Below are positions 23,648 through 32,167 of a stretch of 46,273 nt of DNA, piece by piece (the first letter of the stretch is position 1; each line of letters begins with the position of its first letter). The stretch is taken from contig CALFLO010000013.1 of assembly GCA_937880175.1 (NCBI GenBank), positions 1 to 46,273 of the forward strand, in the 5' to 3' direction. The stretch comes from an uncultured Gluconobacter sp. GTDB taxonomy: Bacteria > Pseudomonadota > Alphaproteobacteria > Acetobacterales > Acetobacteraceae. Below the pieces are notes generated by a model, which was not told the DNA's origin, did no database searches, and saw only the letters and a list, made by a program, of their open reading frames with translations. The position numbers and the translations under genes are program-made.

Positions 23648-25352
23648 CCAAACGACCCCGCCACATTCCCTTTCGGACTGGAAAGTCCTCTTTCCCTACT
23701 GGAAATCCGAAGAGAAGTGGTGGGCCTGGTCCCTTCTGGGCGGCACCATCGGACTGTCCGTGCTTTACGTGCAGTCCGCCGTCTGGTTCGGGGCCTGGTA
23801 TCACCGGTTTTTCGATGCGTTCTTCGCCGGGCAGGTGGGGCATTGTCTTGGCATGCTGCCGCTCTATCTGCTGGTGACGGTTGGCTCCGTCGGGGTGCAT
23901 GTGACGCAGACCTACCTGACGCAGGTCCTGTCCATGCGCTGGCGGTTGTGGAACACGCGGGTCTATCTGCGGCAGTATCTGTCGCAGGACGCGTATTATC
24001 GCCTCGAACATGGGCCGAACCGGGCGGATAACCCCGATCAGCGTATCGCGGATGACCTGTCGCAGATGACGGTTCAGACGCTCAAGCTGGGTCTGGACGC
24101 CATTGATGCGGTGACGACGCTGCTCTCCTTCGCGGTCGTTCTGTGGAACATCGGGGGGGTATTTTCCTTTGACTGGCATGGCCATCATTTTCAGATCCCC
24201 GGCTATTTGTTCGTGGGCGCTGTCATCACGACGCTGGCCGCATCCGGGATTCTGGAACGGTTCGGCTCGCCCCTGATCGGTGCGAATTACCGGCAGCAGC
24301 ATTTCGATGCGGATCTGCGTGCGGGGCTGATGGATATCCGGCGCAATTCCGAGCAGATCGCTTTTTATGGCGGCGAAAATGCCGAGCATCTGCGGCTGTC
24401 CGGCTATCTGAGCCATATCGCCACCAACTGGCGCAGCGTTGTGCGCTACACATGGCGGGTTAATTTTATCGGGGAAGTCTATACCGGTATCGCAACGGTC
24501 CCGCTGTGGCTGATGCTGGCCCCCAAAGCCATGGCCCATGCCCTGAGTTTCGGGCTCTATTCACAGATCAATTCCGCCTACACGCAGGTGCGGATCAGTC
24601 TGGAATGGTTCATTTTCAACTACGCCGATCTGGCGACCCTGCGTTCGGTGCTCCAGCGTCTGGGCGAGTTTGAACGGGTTGTCAGCCAGCCGCCTCAAAG
24701 CGGTATCGAGCGTTTCGTATCCGAAACACCTGCCGTACAGATCCGCAACCTTGTCCTGAACCTGCCTGACAACACGCCGATCACGCGAATCGGTACCCTG
24801 ACGCTCGAAAGTGGTGAGCGCTGGCTGGTCCGGGGGCCGTCCGGGTCTGGTAAGAGTACGTTCCTGCGTGCGCTGGCCGGGCTCTGGCGGCATGGAAGCG
24901 GGGATGTGTCCTTTGACATCCGACAGGCCATGTTCCTGCCCCAGCGCAGCTATGTGCCATCCGGAACGCTGCGTCAGGCGTTAAGCTATCCCGCAACACC
25001 GGACCGTTATGATGCGCTCGCCTGCCAGCAGGCCCTCGAAGCCGTCAATCTGGCGGGATACGGCCATCGCATGGATGACTTGGCAGACTGGGGTGCCGTG
25101 TTGTCCCCGGGCGAGCAGCAGCGTCTGGCCGTGGCGAGAGCGTTGCTGTTCCGCCCTGCGATCCTGTTTCTGGACGAGGCGACATCGGCGCTGGACGAGG
25201 CCAATGAGCGCCGTCTTTACGAGGCCCTTCTTTCCGCGCTGCCCGGCACCACCTTCATCAGTGTGGCGCATCATGAAGCCCTGCGGACCTTCCACGATCA
25301 CGAGATTGTTCTGGGTCGTGAAAATGCTGTCTTTTCTCTGCTTGAAAAATAG
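23634..25352 (+). CDS. SbmA/BacA-YddA-type ABC transporter, fused membrane and ATPase domains
   Basis: This 572-residue protein has an N-terminal membrane domain of the ABC_membrane_2/SbmA type (WKVLFPYWKSEEKWWAW, then MRWRLWNTRVYLRQYLSQDAYYRLE and NPDQRIADDLSQ). The nucleotide-binding domain has Walker A GPSGSGKST (about 401-409), signature LSPGEQQRLAVARAL (about 492) and Walker B ILFLDEATSALDE. Relatives move peptides, vitamin B12 or siderophore-like compounds. The start is GTG 23634, inside the end of the receptor gene (14-bp overlap), so the two are translationally coupled and should share a substrate. There is no separate binding protein. Import of what the receptor brings in, or export of a metallophore, are both possible. 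Confidence 0.85.
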   Translation: MQTTDQTTPPHSLSDWKVLFPYWKSEEKWWAWSLLGGTIGLSVLYVQSAVWFGAWYHRFFDAFFAGQVGHCLGMLPLYLLVTVGSVGVHVTQTYLTQVLSMRWRLWNTRVYLRQYLSQDAYYRLEHGPNRADNPDQRIADDLSQMTVQTLKLGLDAIDAVTTLLSFAVVLWNIGGVFSFDWHGHHFQIPGYLFVGAVITTLAASGILERFGSPLIGANYRQQHFDADLRAGLMDIRRNSEQIAFYGGENAEHLRLSGYLSHIATNWRSVVRYTWRVNFIGEVYTGIATVPLWLMLAPKAMAHALSFGLYSQINSAYTQVRISLEWFIFNYADLATLRSVLQRLGEFERVVSQPPQSGIERFVSETPAVQIRNLVLNLPDNTPITRIGTLTLESGERWLVRGPSGSGKSTFLRALAGLWRHGSGDVSFDIRQAMFLPQRSYVPSGTLRQALSYPATPDRYDALACQQALEAVNLAGYGHRMDDLADWGAVLSPGEQQRLAVARALLFRPAILFLDEATSALDEANERRLYEALLSALPGTTFISVAHHEALRTFHDHEIVLGRENAVFSLLEK

Positions 25353-25367
25353 GGTGGTGGGGTATAT
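25352..25367. promoter_or_regulatory. Candidate copper-operator half-site before the copper ATPase
   Basis: GGGTGGTGGGGTATAT begins at the last base of the ABC-gene stop and lies about 52 bp before the ATPase ATG. The GGGGTAT core matches the half-sites seen at 20681-20880. It suggests the ATPase has its own copper-controlled promoter. Confidence 0.35.
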
Positions 25368-25418
25368 TTCTCATGCATCCTTCATAGAATATCCCTAGCC
25401 GACAGGACCCTCTCCCAG

Positions 25419-27794
25419 ATGTCAGAAACGATCAGTTTCCCCGTCGGCGGCATGACCTGCGCCGCCTGTGCCGCGCGGATCGAAAAAGTTCTCAACCGTC
25501 AGGACGGCGTGAAGGCGACGGTCAATTTCGCCTCCGAACGTGCGCAGGTTGCTTTTGAAAATGCGTCGTCCTCCGTCGAGAGCGTCGTGGCGGCTGTACG
25601 CCGTGCGGGCTTCTCCGTGGACGAGCAGAGCCTCGACCTGTCGCTGTCGGGCATGACCTGCGCGGCCTGTGCGGCGCGGATCGAGAAGATCCTGAACCGC
25701 CAGCCTTCCGTGCAGGCCAGCGTGAACTTCGCGGCTGAGCGCGCGCATATCAATTACATTCCGGGTGTGGTCGAACCGGCGTTTCTGATCGGGAAGATCG
25801 AAAAGGCCGGATTTGGCGCACAGCGTCTGGATGAAGGCACGCGCGAAGACCCGAAGGCCAAGCGTGCAGCCATCTGGAAGCGTGAGCGCAACCGGTTCAT
25901 CCTGACGCTTGTCCTGTCCCTGCCGCTCTTTGCCGAGATGATCGGCATGTTCTTCGGCCGCATGATCGTGCCAGTTCCGATGCAGTTCCTGTTCGCCACG
26001 ATCGTGCAGTTCGTCTGCGGCGCGCATCTGTATCGCAGGGCATGGAACGCGGTGCGGGGCGGCTCGGCCAACATGGATGTGCTGGTGGTGCTGGGGACGT
26101 CCATCGCCTGGCTGTTCAGTGCGGTCGTCGTGGTGTTCGGGCTGCATCAGCATGTCTATTTTGAAGCCAGCGCATCCATCATCACGCTGATTTCGCTCGG
26201 CAAGCTCATGGAAACGCGCGCCAAGAACCGGACCAGCGCCGGGATCGAGAGCCTGCTCCAGCTTCAGCCGCAGATCGCCCATGTCGAGCGGGACGGCGTG
26301 ATTGTGGATCGCGCGGTTGCGGACATGCATGTCGGGGACATCTTCGTCGTGCGTCCGGGCGAAAGCGTGCCTGTGGATGGCGAGATCATTGAGGGGTCTT
26401 CCGAAGTCAACGAGTCTATGCTGACGGGTGAGAGCGTCCCGGTTCTCAAGGAAGTCGGGCAGGACGTCTTTGGTGGCACGATGAACGCCAACGGTGCGCT
26501 GCGTGTCCGGGCGACAGGTGTGGGCGCGGATACGGCGCTGGCGCGGATCGTGAAAATGGTCGAACAGGCGCAGGGTTCGAAGGCCAATGTGCAGCGTCTG
26601 GCCGATAAGGTTTCGGGCATTTTCGTTCCTGCCGTGATCGGGATTGCCGTTCTTACCTTCCTGATCGGCTGGGCCGTGACCGGCTCCGCGACATGGAGTC
26701 TTGTGTCGGCCGTGTCCGTGCTGGTGATTGCCTGCCCGTGTTCGCTGGGTCTGGCGACGCCGACGGCCATTATGGTCGGGACGGGGCGTGGCGCGCAATC
26801 GGGCATCCTGTTTCGCAATGCCGATGCGCTGGAGCGTGCCGAGAAGCTGAAGACCATCATCGTGGACAAGACCGGAACCCTGACGCAGGGCCGTCCCACG
26901 GTGGCCGCCGTTCATCCGGCGGCAGGCGTTCCAGTGGATGCACTTCTGGGCGTTGCGCATGCCCTGGAGCATAATTCCGAGCATCCGCTGGCCCGCGCCA
27001 TCGTGGATTATGCCGAGAGTAACAGTGTCAGTGCTTCTGGTGGGGCCGAAGGTTTCCTGGCGGTTCCGGGCAAGGGCGTTGTTGCGCAGCTTGGCGGACT
27101 GGAAGCGCGTCTGGGCTCGCCGAAATTCATGCAGGAGAGCGGGCTGGACCTGTCGTCCTTGCCGGTCGCGGCGCTGGAAAGTGAAGGCAATACCGTCATC
27201 GCCGTGGCACAGGGGGGCAGGGTTCTGGGGATCATCGCGCTGGCGGATGAACTGCGGGCCGATGCCGTGGCGACCGTGAAGGCTCTGAAGGCACGGGGCA
27301 TCCGGGTGGTGATGCTGACGGGTGATAATGAACGTGCGGCGTCAGTCGTGGCGCGGCAGGTCGGCGTGGATGATTATCTCGCTGGCGTGCTGCCGGAGCA
27401 CAAGGCGGATGGTGTTGCGAAATACCGGGCGCAGGGTGGTCTGGTCGGTATGGTCGGCGATGGCATCAATGACGCGCCGGCTCTGGCCGCAGCGGATGTC
27501 GGGTTCGCCATTGGTGCGGGCTCTGCCGTGGCTCTCGATACGGCGGATGTCGTGCTGATGAAAAGCGAAATGACGGGCGTTCTGGACGCGATTTCCCTGT
27601 CCAACGCCACCCTGTCCAAAATCCGGCAGAACCTGTTCTTTGCCTTCATCTACAACATCCTTGGTCTGCCGCTGGCGGCTTTCGGGATGCTGAATCCGAT
27701 CGTGGCGGGCGCTGCCATGGCCATGAGTTCCGTCTCGGTGGTCAGCAATTCCCTGCTCCTCAACCGCTGGAAGCCGATCTCGGGTAAGTCCTGA
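25419..27794 (+). CDS. copA: Copper-translocating P1B-type ATPase with two HMA domains
   Basis: This 791-residue protein has two N-terminal metal-binding domains with GMTCAAC (C14/C17 and C81/C84). The core has the Cu(I) channel motif C439-P-C441, the phosphorylated D483 in DKTGT, the TGE loop LTGES, and the hinge GDGINDAP (680-687). The last helix region has AMSSVSVVSNSLLLNRW with the MxxSS copper ligands. It exports Cu(I) from cytoplasm to periplasm, where the oxidase CopA can act. Preceded by a GGGGTAT half-site at 25361. It converges on the hydrolase gene across a hairpin. Named as in E. coli; distinct from the oxidase CopA at 18343. Confidence 0.95.
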   Translation: MSETISFPVGGMTCAACAARIEKVLNRQDGVKATVNFASERAQVAFENASSSVESVVAAVRRAGFSVDEQSLDLSLSGMTCAACAARIEKILNRQPSVQASVNFAAERAHINYIPGVVEPAFLIGKIEKAGFGAQRLDEGTREDPKAKRAAIWKRERNRFILTLVLSLPLFAEMIGMFFGRMIVPVPMQFLFATIVQFVCGAHLYRRAWNAVRGGSANMDVLVVLGTSIAWLFSAVVVVFGLHQHVYFEASASIITLISLGKLMETRAKNRTSAGIESLLQLQPQIAHVERDGVIVDRAVADMHVGDIFVVRPGESVPVDGEIIEGSSEVNESMLTGESVPVLKEVGQDVFGGTMNANGALRVRATGVGADTALARIVKMVEQAQGSKANVQRLADKVSGIFVPAVIGIAVLTFLIGWAVTGSATWSLVSAVSVLVIACPCSLGLATPTAIMVGTGRGAQSGILFRNADALERAEKLKTIIVDKTGTLTQGRPTVAAVHPAAGVPVDALLGVAHALEHNSEHPLARAIVDYAESNSVSASGGAEGFLAVPGKGVVAQLGGLEARLGSPKFMQESGLDLSSLPVAALESEGNTVIAVAQGGRVLGIIALADELRADAVATVKALKARGIRVVMLTGDNERAASVVARQVGVDDYLAGVLPEHKADGVAKYRAQGGLVGMVGDGINDAPALAAADVGFAIGAGSAVALDTADVVLMKSEMTGVLDAISLSNATLSKIRQNLFFAFIYNILGLPLAAFGMLNPIVAGAAMAMSSVSVVSNSLLLNRWKPISGKS

Positions 27795-27801
27795 GGCAGA
27801 G

Positions 27802-27832
27802 CGTTCCGGGAGCTCTTACTGCACCCGGAACG
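27802..27832. terminator. Hairpin between convergent copper ATPase and hydrolase genes
   Basis: CGTTCCGGG (27802-27810) and CCCGGAACG (27824-27832) form a perfect 9-bp stem with a 13-nt loop holding the hydrolase stop codon. T-runs are poor on both sides, so it is a likely but not textbook bidirectional terminator. Confidence 0.5.
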
Positions 27833-28484
27833 GGAGTTTCCTGCGGGCGAAATCGAGCATGGCGGTTGCGCCATGCTCCCACAGCCCTAGCGGCTCGCTG
27901 CTGCCGATATGGCCGACAGCGCCCGCTTCCAGAAAATCCGACTGCCACTGACCGGCCAGTTCCCGTGCGCGCGGCAATGACAGCCAGGGGTCATTGCTGC
28001 TGGCCATGAGGGCCGTGGGAACGGGCAGGGGTGTGTGGGGAAGCGGCCCGAAAGATCGGATGCGCGAGACTTCCGGATGTGCCGTCTGATCAATATCCGC
28101 AGGGGCCACCAAAAAGGCTCCGGCGATATGGTGTCCACCGTGCCGACTCAGCCATCTGGCGCTCAGCACGGCCCCGAGGCTGTGGGCGATCAGGAAGACC
28201 GGACGGGACGAGGTCTCGACCGCAGCGGTAAGACTGGCTTCCCAGTCGGCGGGCGTAGGTGTTTCCCAGTCCGTCTGCTGGAGGCGTTTGAGGCCATAAG
28301 CCTGTTCCCAGTGGGACTGCCAGTGATCCGGGCCTGACCCGAACAGGCCGGGGACCAGCAGCAGCTCGACCTGCTGGCCAAGGCGCTGGAAGGCTCCGGC
28401 GATCTGCTGCCGGAAGGTGTCGGGCAGGCCATGTGTCGCCCAGGCGGGATCGAAAGATGTCGGACGGCCGGAAAACAGGTTCAT
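27816..28484 (-). CDS. RBBP9/YdeN-family serine hydrolase
   Basis: This 222-residue alpha/beta hydrolase has LLVPGLFGSGPDHWQSHWE near the N-terminus, the nucleophile elbow in IAHSLGAVL, an Asp in SSNDPWLSL and the His in VGHIGS, giving a complete Ser-Asp-His triad. This is the RBBP9/YdeN pattern. It is cytoplasmic, and the substrate of this family is mostly unknown. ATG 28484 is chosen because AGGAGA lies 8 nt upstream; the longer in-frame start at 28559 lacks one. It is downstream of cysK in the same direction with a 122-bp AT-rich gap, so it probably has its own promoter. Confidence 0.8.
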   Translation of the reverse strand: MNLFSGRPTSFDPAWATHGLPDTFRQQIAGAFQRLGQQVELLLVPGLFGSGPDHWQSHWEQAYGLKRLQQTDWETPTPADWEASLTAAVETSSRPVFLIAHSLGAVLSARWLSRHGGHHIAGAFLVAPADIDQTAHPEVSRIRSFGPLPHTPLPVPTALMASSNDPWLSLPRARELAGQWQSDFLEAGAVGHIGSSEPLGLWEHGATAMLDFARRKLPFRVQ

Positions 28485-28570
28485 GACGTTATCTCCTCTC
28501 AGCCGTCCCGAGTCTTCCTGCAAGAGACCGGAACAGGACTTCGAGTTAATAACGAACACAAATGGATATT

Positions 28571-28600
28571 AAATAAAACAACTTTTGTTTATAGTTGTTT
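28571..28600 (-). terminator. Weak terminator-like hairpin after cysK
   Basis: On the minus strand AAACAAC (28600-28594) pairs with GTTGTTT (28582-28576), followed by TATTT. The stem is AT-rich and 7 bp long, so termination is uncertain; the same AT-rich block (28540-28600) may instead carry the hydrolase promoter. Confidence 0.35.
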
Positions 28601-28606
28601 GTTATA

Positions 28607-29602
28607 TCAGGCCAGCCCGTCGAAAAGCTGCGTGGAGAGGTAGCGTTCCGCGAAAGACGGGACGATGGCCACGATTGTCTTGCCACGGCTGGAAGGCTTG
28701 CGGGCCAGCTCCATTCCGGCGAACAGGGCCGCACCTGAAGAAATCCCGATGGGGATGCCCTCAACTGCCGCACACAGGCGCGCGGTCGCCACGGCTTCCT
28801 GTTCGGAGACTTCGAACACGCCGTCCAACGCCTTGATATCCAGCGTCTCGGGCTCGAAACCCGGGCCGATGCCCTGAATGCCGTGCGGGCCGGGTTCATC
28901 GCCGTGCAGGACGGCGCTTTCCCGTGGTTCCACGCCATAGATCTTGATGGATTTGCGGTGTTTCTTCAGGCCATGTGCAATGCCGGAAGCCGTGCCGCCT
29001 GTTCCCAGACCGGCCACGACCATATCGACCTTGCCTGCCGTATCTTCCCAGATTTCCTGAGCCGTCGTGGCTTCATGCACGGCCGGATTCGCATCGTTTT
29101 CGAACTGGCTCGGCATCCAGGCGTCGGGCAGGGTGCGGTTTAGCTGTTCGGCACGCTCGATGGCGCCGGCCATGCCGCGCGATGCGGGCGTCAGTTCGGT
29201 ATCCGCGCCCATCAGGCGCATCATTTTGCGACGCTCGGTCGAAGCGTTTTCCGGCATCGTTACGATGAGCCGGTATCCCAGAGCCACGGCCGCGAACGCC
29301 AGCGAAATGCCGGTATTGCCCGAGGTCGGCTCGATCAGGACCGTGCGGCCCGGGGTGATGAGGCCGCGTGATTCGGCATCAAGCAGCATGGCCACGCCGA
29401 TCCGGTCCTTGACAGAGCCGAGCGGGTTGAAAAATTCGAGCTTGAGGAGCAGCCGCCCGTTGAGATGCTCACGCTGGGTCAGGTGCGGCAGCGCGACCAG
29501 TGGCGTCCCTCCTACCGTCTCCAGAAAGGAATTGAAAACGCGTCCCCTGGGGGCGGCATAACCTTCGAAAGGGGCGGGGGACAGCGGAACCTTCTTGCTC
29601 AT
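28607..29602 (-). CDS. cysK: Cysteine synthase (O-acetylserine sulfhydrylase)
   Basis: This 331-residue PLP enzyme has NPLGSVKDRIG with K65 as the Schiff-base lysine, the substrate loop TSGNTG (93-98) and the phosphate-binding GTGGTASG. It has the ISSGAA signature near the C-terminus. It makes cysteine from O-acetylserine and sulfide. The start is ATG 29602 (GTGAGG just upstream) or GTG 29617. It is single in its direction; no sulfate-assimilation genes are nearby. The upstream region 29603-29699 is AT-rich and should carry its promoter. Confidence 0.92.
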   Translation of the reverse strand: MSKKVPLSPAPFEGYAAPRGRVFNSFLETVGGTPLVALPHLTQREHLNGRLLLKLEFFNPLGSVKDRIGVAMLLDAESRGLITPGRTVLIEPTSGNTGISLAFAAVALGYRLIVTMPENASTERRKMMRLMGADTELTPASRGMAGAIERAEQLNRTLPDAWMPSQFENDANPAVHEATTAQEIWEDTAGKVDMVVAGLGTGGTASGIAHGLKKHRKSIKIYGVEPRESAVLHGDEPGPHGIQGIGPGFEPETLDIKALDGVFEVSEQEAVATARLCAAVEGIPIGISSGAALFAGMELARKPSSRGKTIVAIVPSFAERYLSTQLFDGLA

Positions 29603-29725
29603 GGCCTCACTTAACACGGGAAATGGGGGGAAGGGCAGACGGTAAATGATGATTTCCGTTACAACGAAACAATAAAGTTATTATGGGGATGATGTCGATA
29701 TCACATCATGTTCATGCGTTATTTA

Positions 29726-29755
29726 TTGACGGTGCCATGCATGGCGTCGTATGTG
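29726..29755 (+). promoter_or_regulatory. Possible promoter with palindromic spacer
   Basis: TTGACG (29726-29731) and a weak TATGTG (29750-29755) are 18 bp apart, and the spacer contains the perfect 12-bp palindrome GCCATGCATGGC (29734-29745). A dyad between -35 and -10 would suit a repressor or MerR-type activator, but the same bases also form an RNA stem, so this is an alternative reading. Confidence 0.25.
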
Positions 29756-29879
29756 ATCCGCTCCAGTGGCATCCACAACAACAGGACCAGTCGGTCAATG
29801 ATGTGTCGAATGTGTAGCTCGCAGCGCAAACGCTGCTCCGCTTCAGGCCCGGAGGCAATCGTCTCCGGCGTGTCATAAC

Positions 29880-29910
29880 GCCCGACAACTGGACTGTCGG
29901 GCTCTTTCTT
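29880..29910 (+). terminator. Intrinsic terminator upstream of the 63-residue ORF
   Basis: GCCCGACA (29880-29887), loop ACTGGAC, TGTCGGGC (29895-29902), then TCTTTCTT. An 8-bp GC-rich stem followed by a T-rich tract, ending 15 nt before the next ATG, fits a terminator or attenuator. Confidence 0.7.
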
Positions 29911-29924
29911 AAGAGGCCGGCATC

Positions 29925-30116
29925 ATGCTTGGTTCAACCATTATCGAAATCAACGGAGTCTTCCTCGGCGCGGCCATTCTGGTCAGCGCGAGTGGAACAA
30001 GACGCTTCTACGCCGCGCATGACAGCGTGCGGGCGCTCCATAACGAACTCCTTCCCGATCTGGGCGCGCTTCAGCAGCGTATCCGCCAGCATGTGCGCAA
30101 ACCCGCCTTCTGGTGA
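29925..30116 (+). CDS. Conserved-looking small protein of 63 residues
   Basis: ATG 29925 has AAGAGG 8 nt upstream. The sequence (IIEINGVFLGAAILV, then RRFYAAHDSVRAL and LPDLGALQQRIRQHVRK) reads as a compact folded domain rather than random translation. From memory it resembles short uncharacterised proteins of acetic acid bacteria that begin with an EI(D/N)GVFxG motif; this should be tested. No signal peptide or clear membrane helix. It lies directly after an intrinsic terminator and 87 bp before an ABC permease gene. Function unknown. Confidence 0.55.
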   Translation: MLGSTIIEINGVFLGAAILVSASGTRRFYAAHDSVRALHNELLPDLGALQQRIRQHVRKPAFW

Positions 30117-30203
30117 ACGCTGCGGGGAATTGATTGGCGAAGACCCTCTTCTGTCCGGACGTGTTCGTGCTGTAGAACGAAAAAAGATCACAACCCGGAA
30201 CGG

Positions 30204-31184
30204 ATGGGAGCAGGCGTGGAAGGAAGTTACCGGCGGATAATCCGCGCCGTTCTGACGCGCCGGGATGGTGCTTTCGCAGCCCTGCTTCTGGTTTCCATTA
30301 TCCTCGCCTGCCTGTCCGCCCCGCTTTATGCCGCACTCAATGGCATTGATCCGTTCTCGTCCGATATTGCGGGCACGACGGTCCGTAACGGGCGGTCCGT
30401 GGATCTCATGCAGCCCAATGACAATCCGCTGCATCTTGGCCTTAGCCCGATCGGCCCAGACTGGCGGCCGGGGCCGTATGCGCTTGGTGCGGACTCGCAG
30501 GGGCGCGATGTGGCAGCGCGGGTTCTGTATGGCGGGCGCAATTCCCTGCTGATTGCCGCGGCATCCGCGACGGTCTGTCTCTGTCTGGCGGCGTGTATCG
30601 GGATCTGCGCCGGATATTTCGGCGGCTGGATTGACCTGATCCTGTCGCGCATTCTGGACATGCTCTGGGCGATCCCGGTTTATCTGTTCGCGATTTCGCT
30701 GTCCGTCGTCACGGTGGGACATGGCATCCGGCTTGGGCCTGTGACGATCGGGGCGGATAATCTGCTGATCCCGATCGGAATTATTGCGCTGGTTTATGTG
30801 CCCTATGCGGCCCGGCCGTTGCGGGCGCGGGCGCTGAGCCTGTCGCAGGCCGGGTTCGTCATGGCGGCGCGGGGGATGGGGGCGTCGGACTGGCGCATCC
30901 TCTGGCGGGAAATCCTGCCGGGGCTGACGCCCACCATGGCGGTTTTGGCGCCCCTGGTGATGGCGCTGTGCATGCTGGCGGAATCCGCATTGTCGTTCCT
31001 CTCGCTCGGTGTGCAGGCCCCGGCGGCGTCCTGGGGAACGATCATTCAGGACGGCGAAGGGCTGCTCTATACGCGGCCCGTCGTGGCCATTGCGCCGGGC
31101 GTTGCGATTGTTCTGACCGTTCTGGCGCTCAATGTTCTGGGCAATGCGCTGCGGGATCAGCTTGATCCGAAAGGCGGGGCCTGA
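30204..31184 (+). CDS. Dpp/Opp-type ABC transporter permease (DppC-like)
   Basis: This 326-residue inner-membrane permease of the peptide/nickel type has an N-terminal helix (FAALLLVSIILACLSAPL), the family GADSQGRDVAARVLYGGRNSL block before the membrane core, and the EAA loop (AARGMGASDWRILWREILPGL). ATG 30204 is listed, but GTG 30216 has a better Shine-Dalgarno (GGGAG). Its TGA overlaps the next ATG (TGATG). It is the first gene of a permease, permease, ATPase, ATPase operon without a substrate-binding protein gene. Confidence 0.88.
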   Translation: MGAGVEGSYRRIIRAVLTRRDGAFAALLLVSIILACLSAPLYAALNGIDPFSSDIAGTTVRNGRSVDLMQPNDNPLHLGLSPIGPDWRPGPYALGADSQGRDVAARVLYGGRNSLLIAAASATVCLCLAACIGICAGYFGGWIDLILSRILDMLWAIPVYLFAISLSVVTVGHGIRLGPVTIGADNLLIPIGIIALVYVPYAARPLRARALSLSQAGFVMAARGMGASDWRILWREILPGLTPTMAVLAPLVMALCMLAESALSFLSLGVQAPAASWGTIIQDGEGLLYTRPVVAIAPGVAIVLTVLALNVLGNALRDQLDPKGGA

Positions 31185-32167
31185 TGATCCGCAGTCTTGC
31201 GTCCCGGACCGGGCAGATGCTGCTGGTCATTTTCGGGATTTCCGTCCTCGTTTTCTGCATTTTTTTCGCCACCCCGGGGGCGGACCCGACGGCGCGCATT
31301 GCAGGCCGTGGGGCCAGTCCGCAGGTCGTGGCGCGTATCCGTGCGGAGTATGGTTTCGACCGTCCGCTGCCCGTTCAGTACGCGAAGATGATGGAAAAGC
31401 TGTTCATCAGCCGGGACCTGACGTCTTTCGTCAATCACGGACAGCGCGTCGTGCCGGAAGTGTTGCAGGCGGCGCCTGTGACGCTCTCGCTGGTACTGTG
31501 GGCCGCTTTTTTCTGGGGCAGCGGATCGCTGGTGTTCGGGATTGCGTCGGCAGTGCTGCGTGATAGCTGGGTGGACAGGCTTCTGATGGTTCTGGGGCTG
31601 ATCGGGCTGTCCATGCCGGTGTTCTGGCTCGGCGAAGTCGTCAATCTTGTGACGCAGAGCCGCTGGCATGACACGTTCCTGTTCCGCTGGGTGCCGCCGC
31701 TTGGCTATGTGCCGTTTTCGCAGAGCCCGTTCGGCTGGGCGAAGGCGCTGTTCCTGCCGTCTTTGACGCTCGCTGTTTCGTTCATTGGGCTGTATGCGCG
31801 TGTCCTGCGCTCCGAACTTCTGACCGCCATGGGGGAGGATTCCATTCGCACGGCGCGCGCCAAGGGAGCCGGGCCGGTGCGGGTGTGGCTGTGGCATGGT
31901 CTGCGGCTGTCCTGGCTGAGCTATGTGTCGCTGTTCGGACTGGATTTCGCGCAGCTTCTGGGCGGTGGCGCACTTCTGACGGAAGTCGTGTTCGCCATGC
32001 CAGGCGTGGGGCGGCTGACCTATCAGGCGTTGGCGACGCTCGACCTGCCGCTTATCATGGCGACGGTCATGTATGCCGCCGTGTTCGTCGTCATCGCCAA
32101 TGCGCTGGTGGACGGGCTCTATGCCCTGCTGGACCCGCGGATCATGGAGGGGCGGCATGGGCGCTGA
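31184..32167 (+). CDS. Dpp/Opp-type ABC transporter permease (DppB-like)
   Basis: This 327-residue permease has the DppB-type start (SRTGQMLLVIFGISVLVFCIFFATPGADPT), the usual periplasmic loop, and the EAA motif (RTARAKGAGPVRVWLWHGLRLSWL). The end (YAAVFVVIANALVDGLYALLDPRI) is characteristic. It would pair with the preceding permease. It overlaps the preceding gene by 1 bp and the next by 11 bp. In most Dpp operons the B gene precedes C; here the order is reversed. Confidence 0.9.
   Translation: MIRSLASRTGQMLLVIFGISVLVFCIFFATPGADPTARIAGRGASPQVVARIRAEYGFDRPLPVQYAKMMEKLFISRDLTSFVNHGQRVVPEVLQAAPVTLSLVLWAAFFWGSGSLVFGIASAVLRDSWVDRLLMVLGLIGLSMPVFWLGEVVNLVTQSRWHDTFLFRWVPPLGYVPFSQSPFGWAKALFLPSLTLAVSFIGLYARVLRSELLTAMGEDSIRTARAKGAGPVRVWLWHGLRLSWLSYVSLFGLDFAQLLGGGALLTEVVFAMPGVGRLTYQALATLDLPLIMATVMYAAVFVVIANALVDGLYALLDPRIMEGRHGR

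Larger units (their letters stand above)
29700..29910 (+). ncRNA. Candidate structured RNA or leader ending in an intrinsic terminator
   Basis: This is a noncoding stretch of about 210 nt with consecutive perfect stems: ATCACAT/ATGTGAT (29700-29706/29751-29757) enclosing ACGGTGCC/GGCGTCGT with two G-U pairs (29729-29736/29743-29750); GTGG-CAT-CCAC (29766-29776); GACC-AGTC-GGTC (29785-29796); GCAGCG-CAAA-CGCTGC (29821-29836); CCGGAG/CTCCGG (29849-29854/29863-29868); and the terminator stem at 29880-29902. It matches no RNA family I can name. It could be a free small RNA or a 5' attenuator of the downstream 63-residue ORF and ABC genes. Confidence 0.45.

Noticed and set aside
25422..26984. 520-residue minus-strand ORF opposite the copper ATPase
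   Set aside because: Antisense shadow of a conserved ATPase; biased composition, no start signal.
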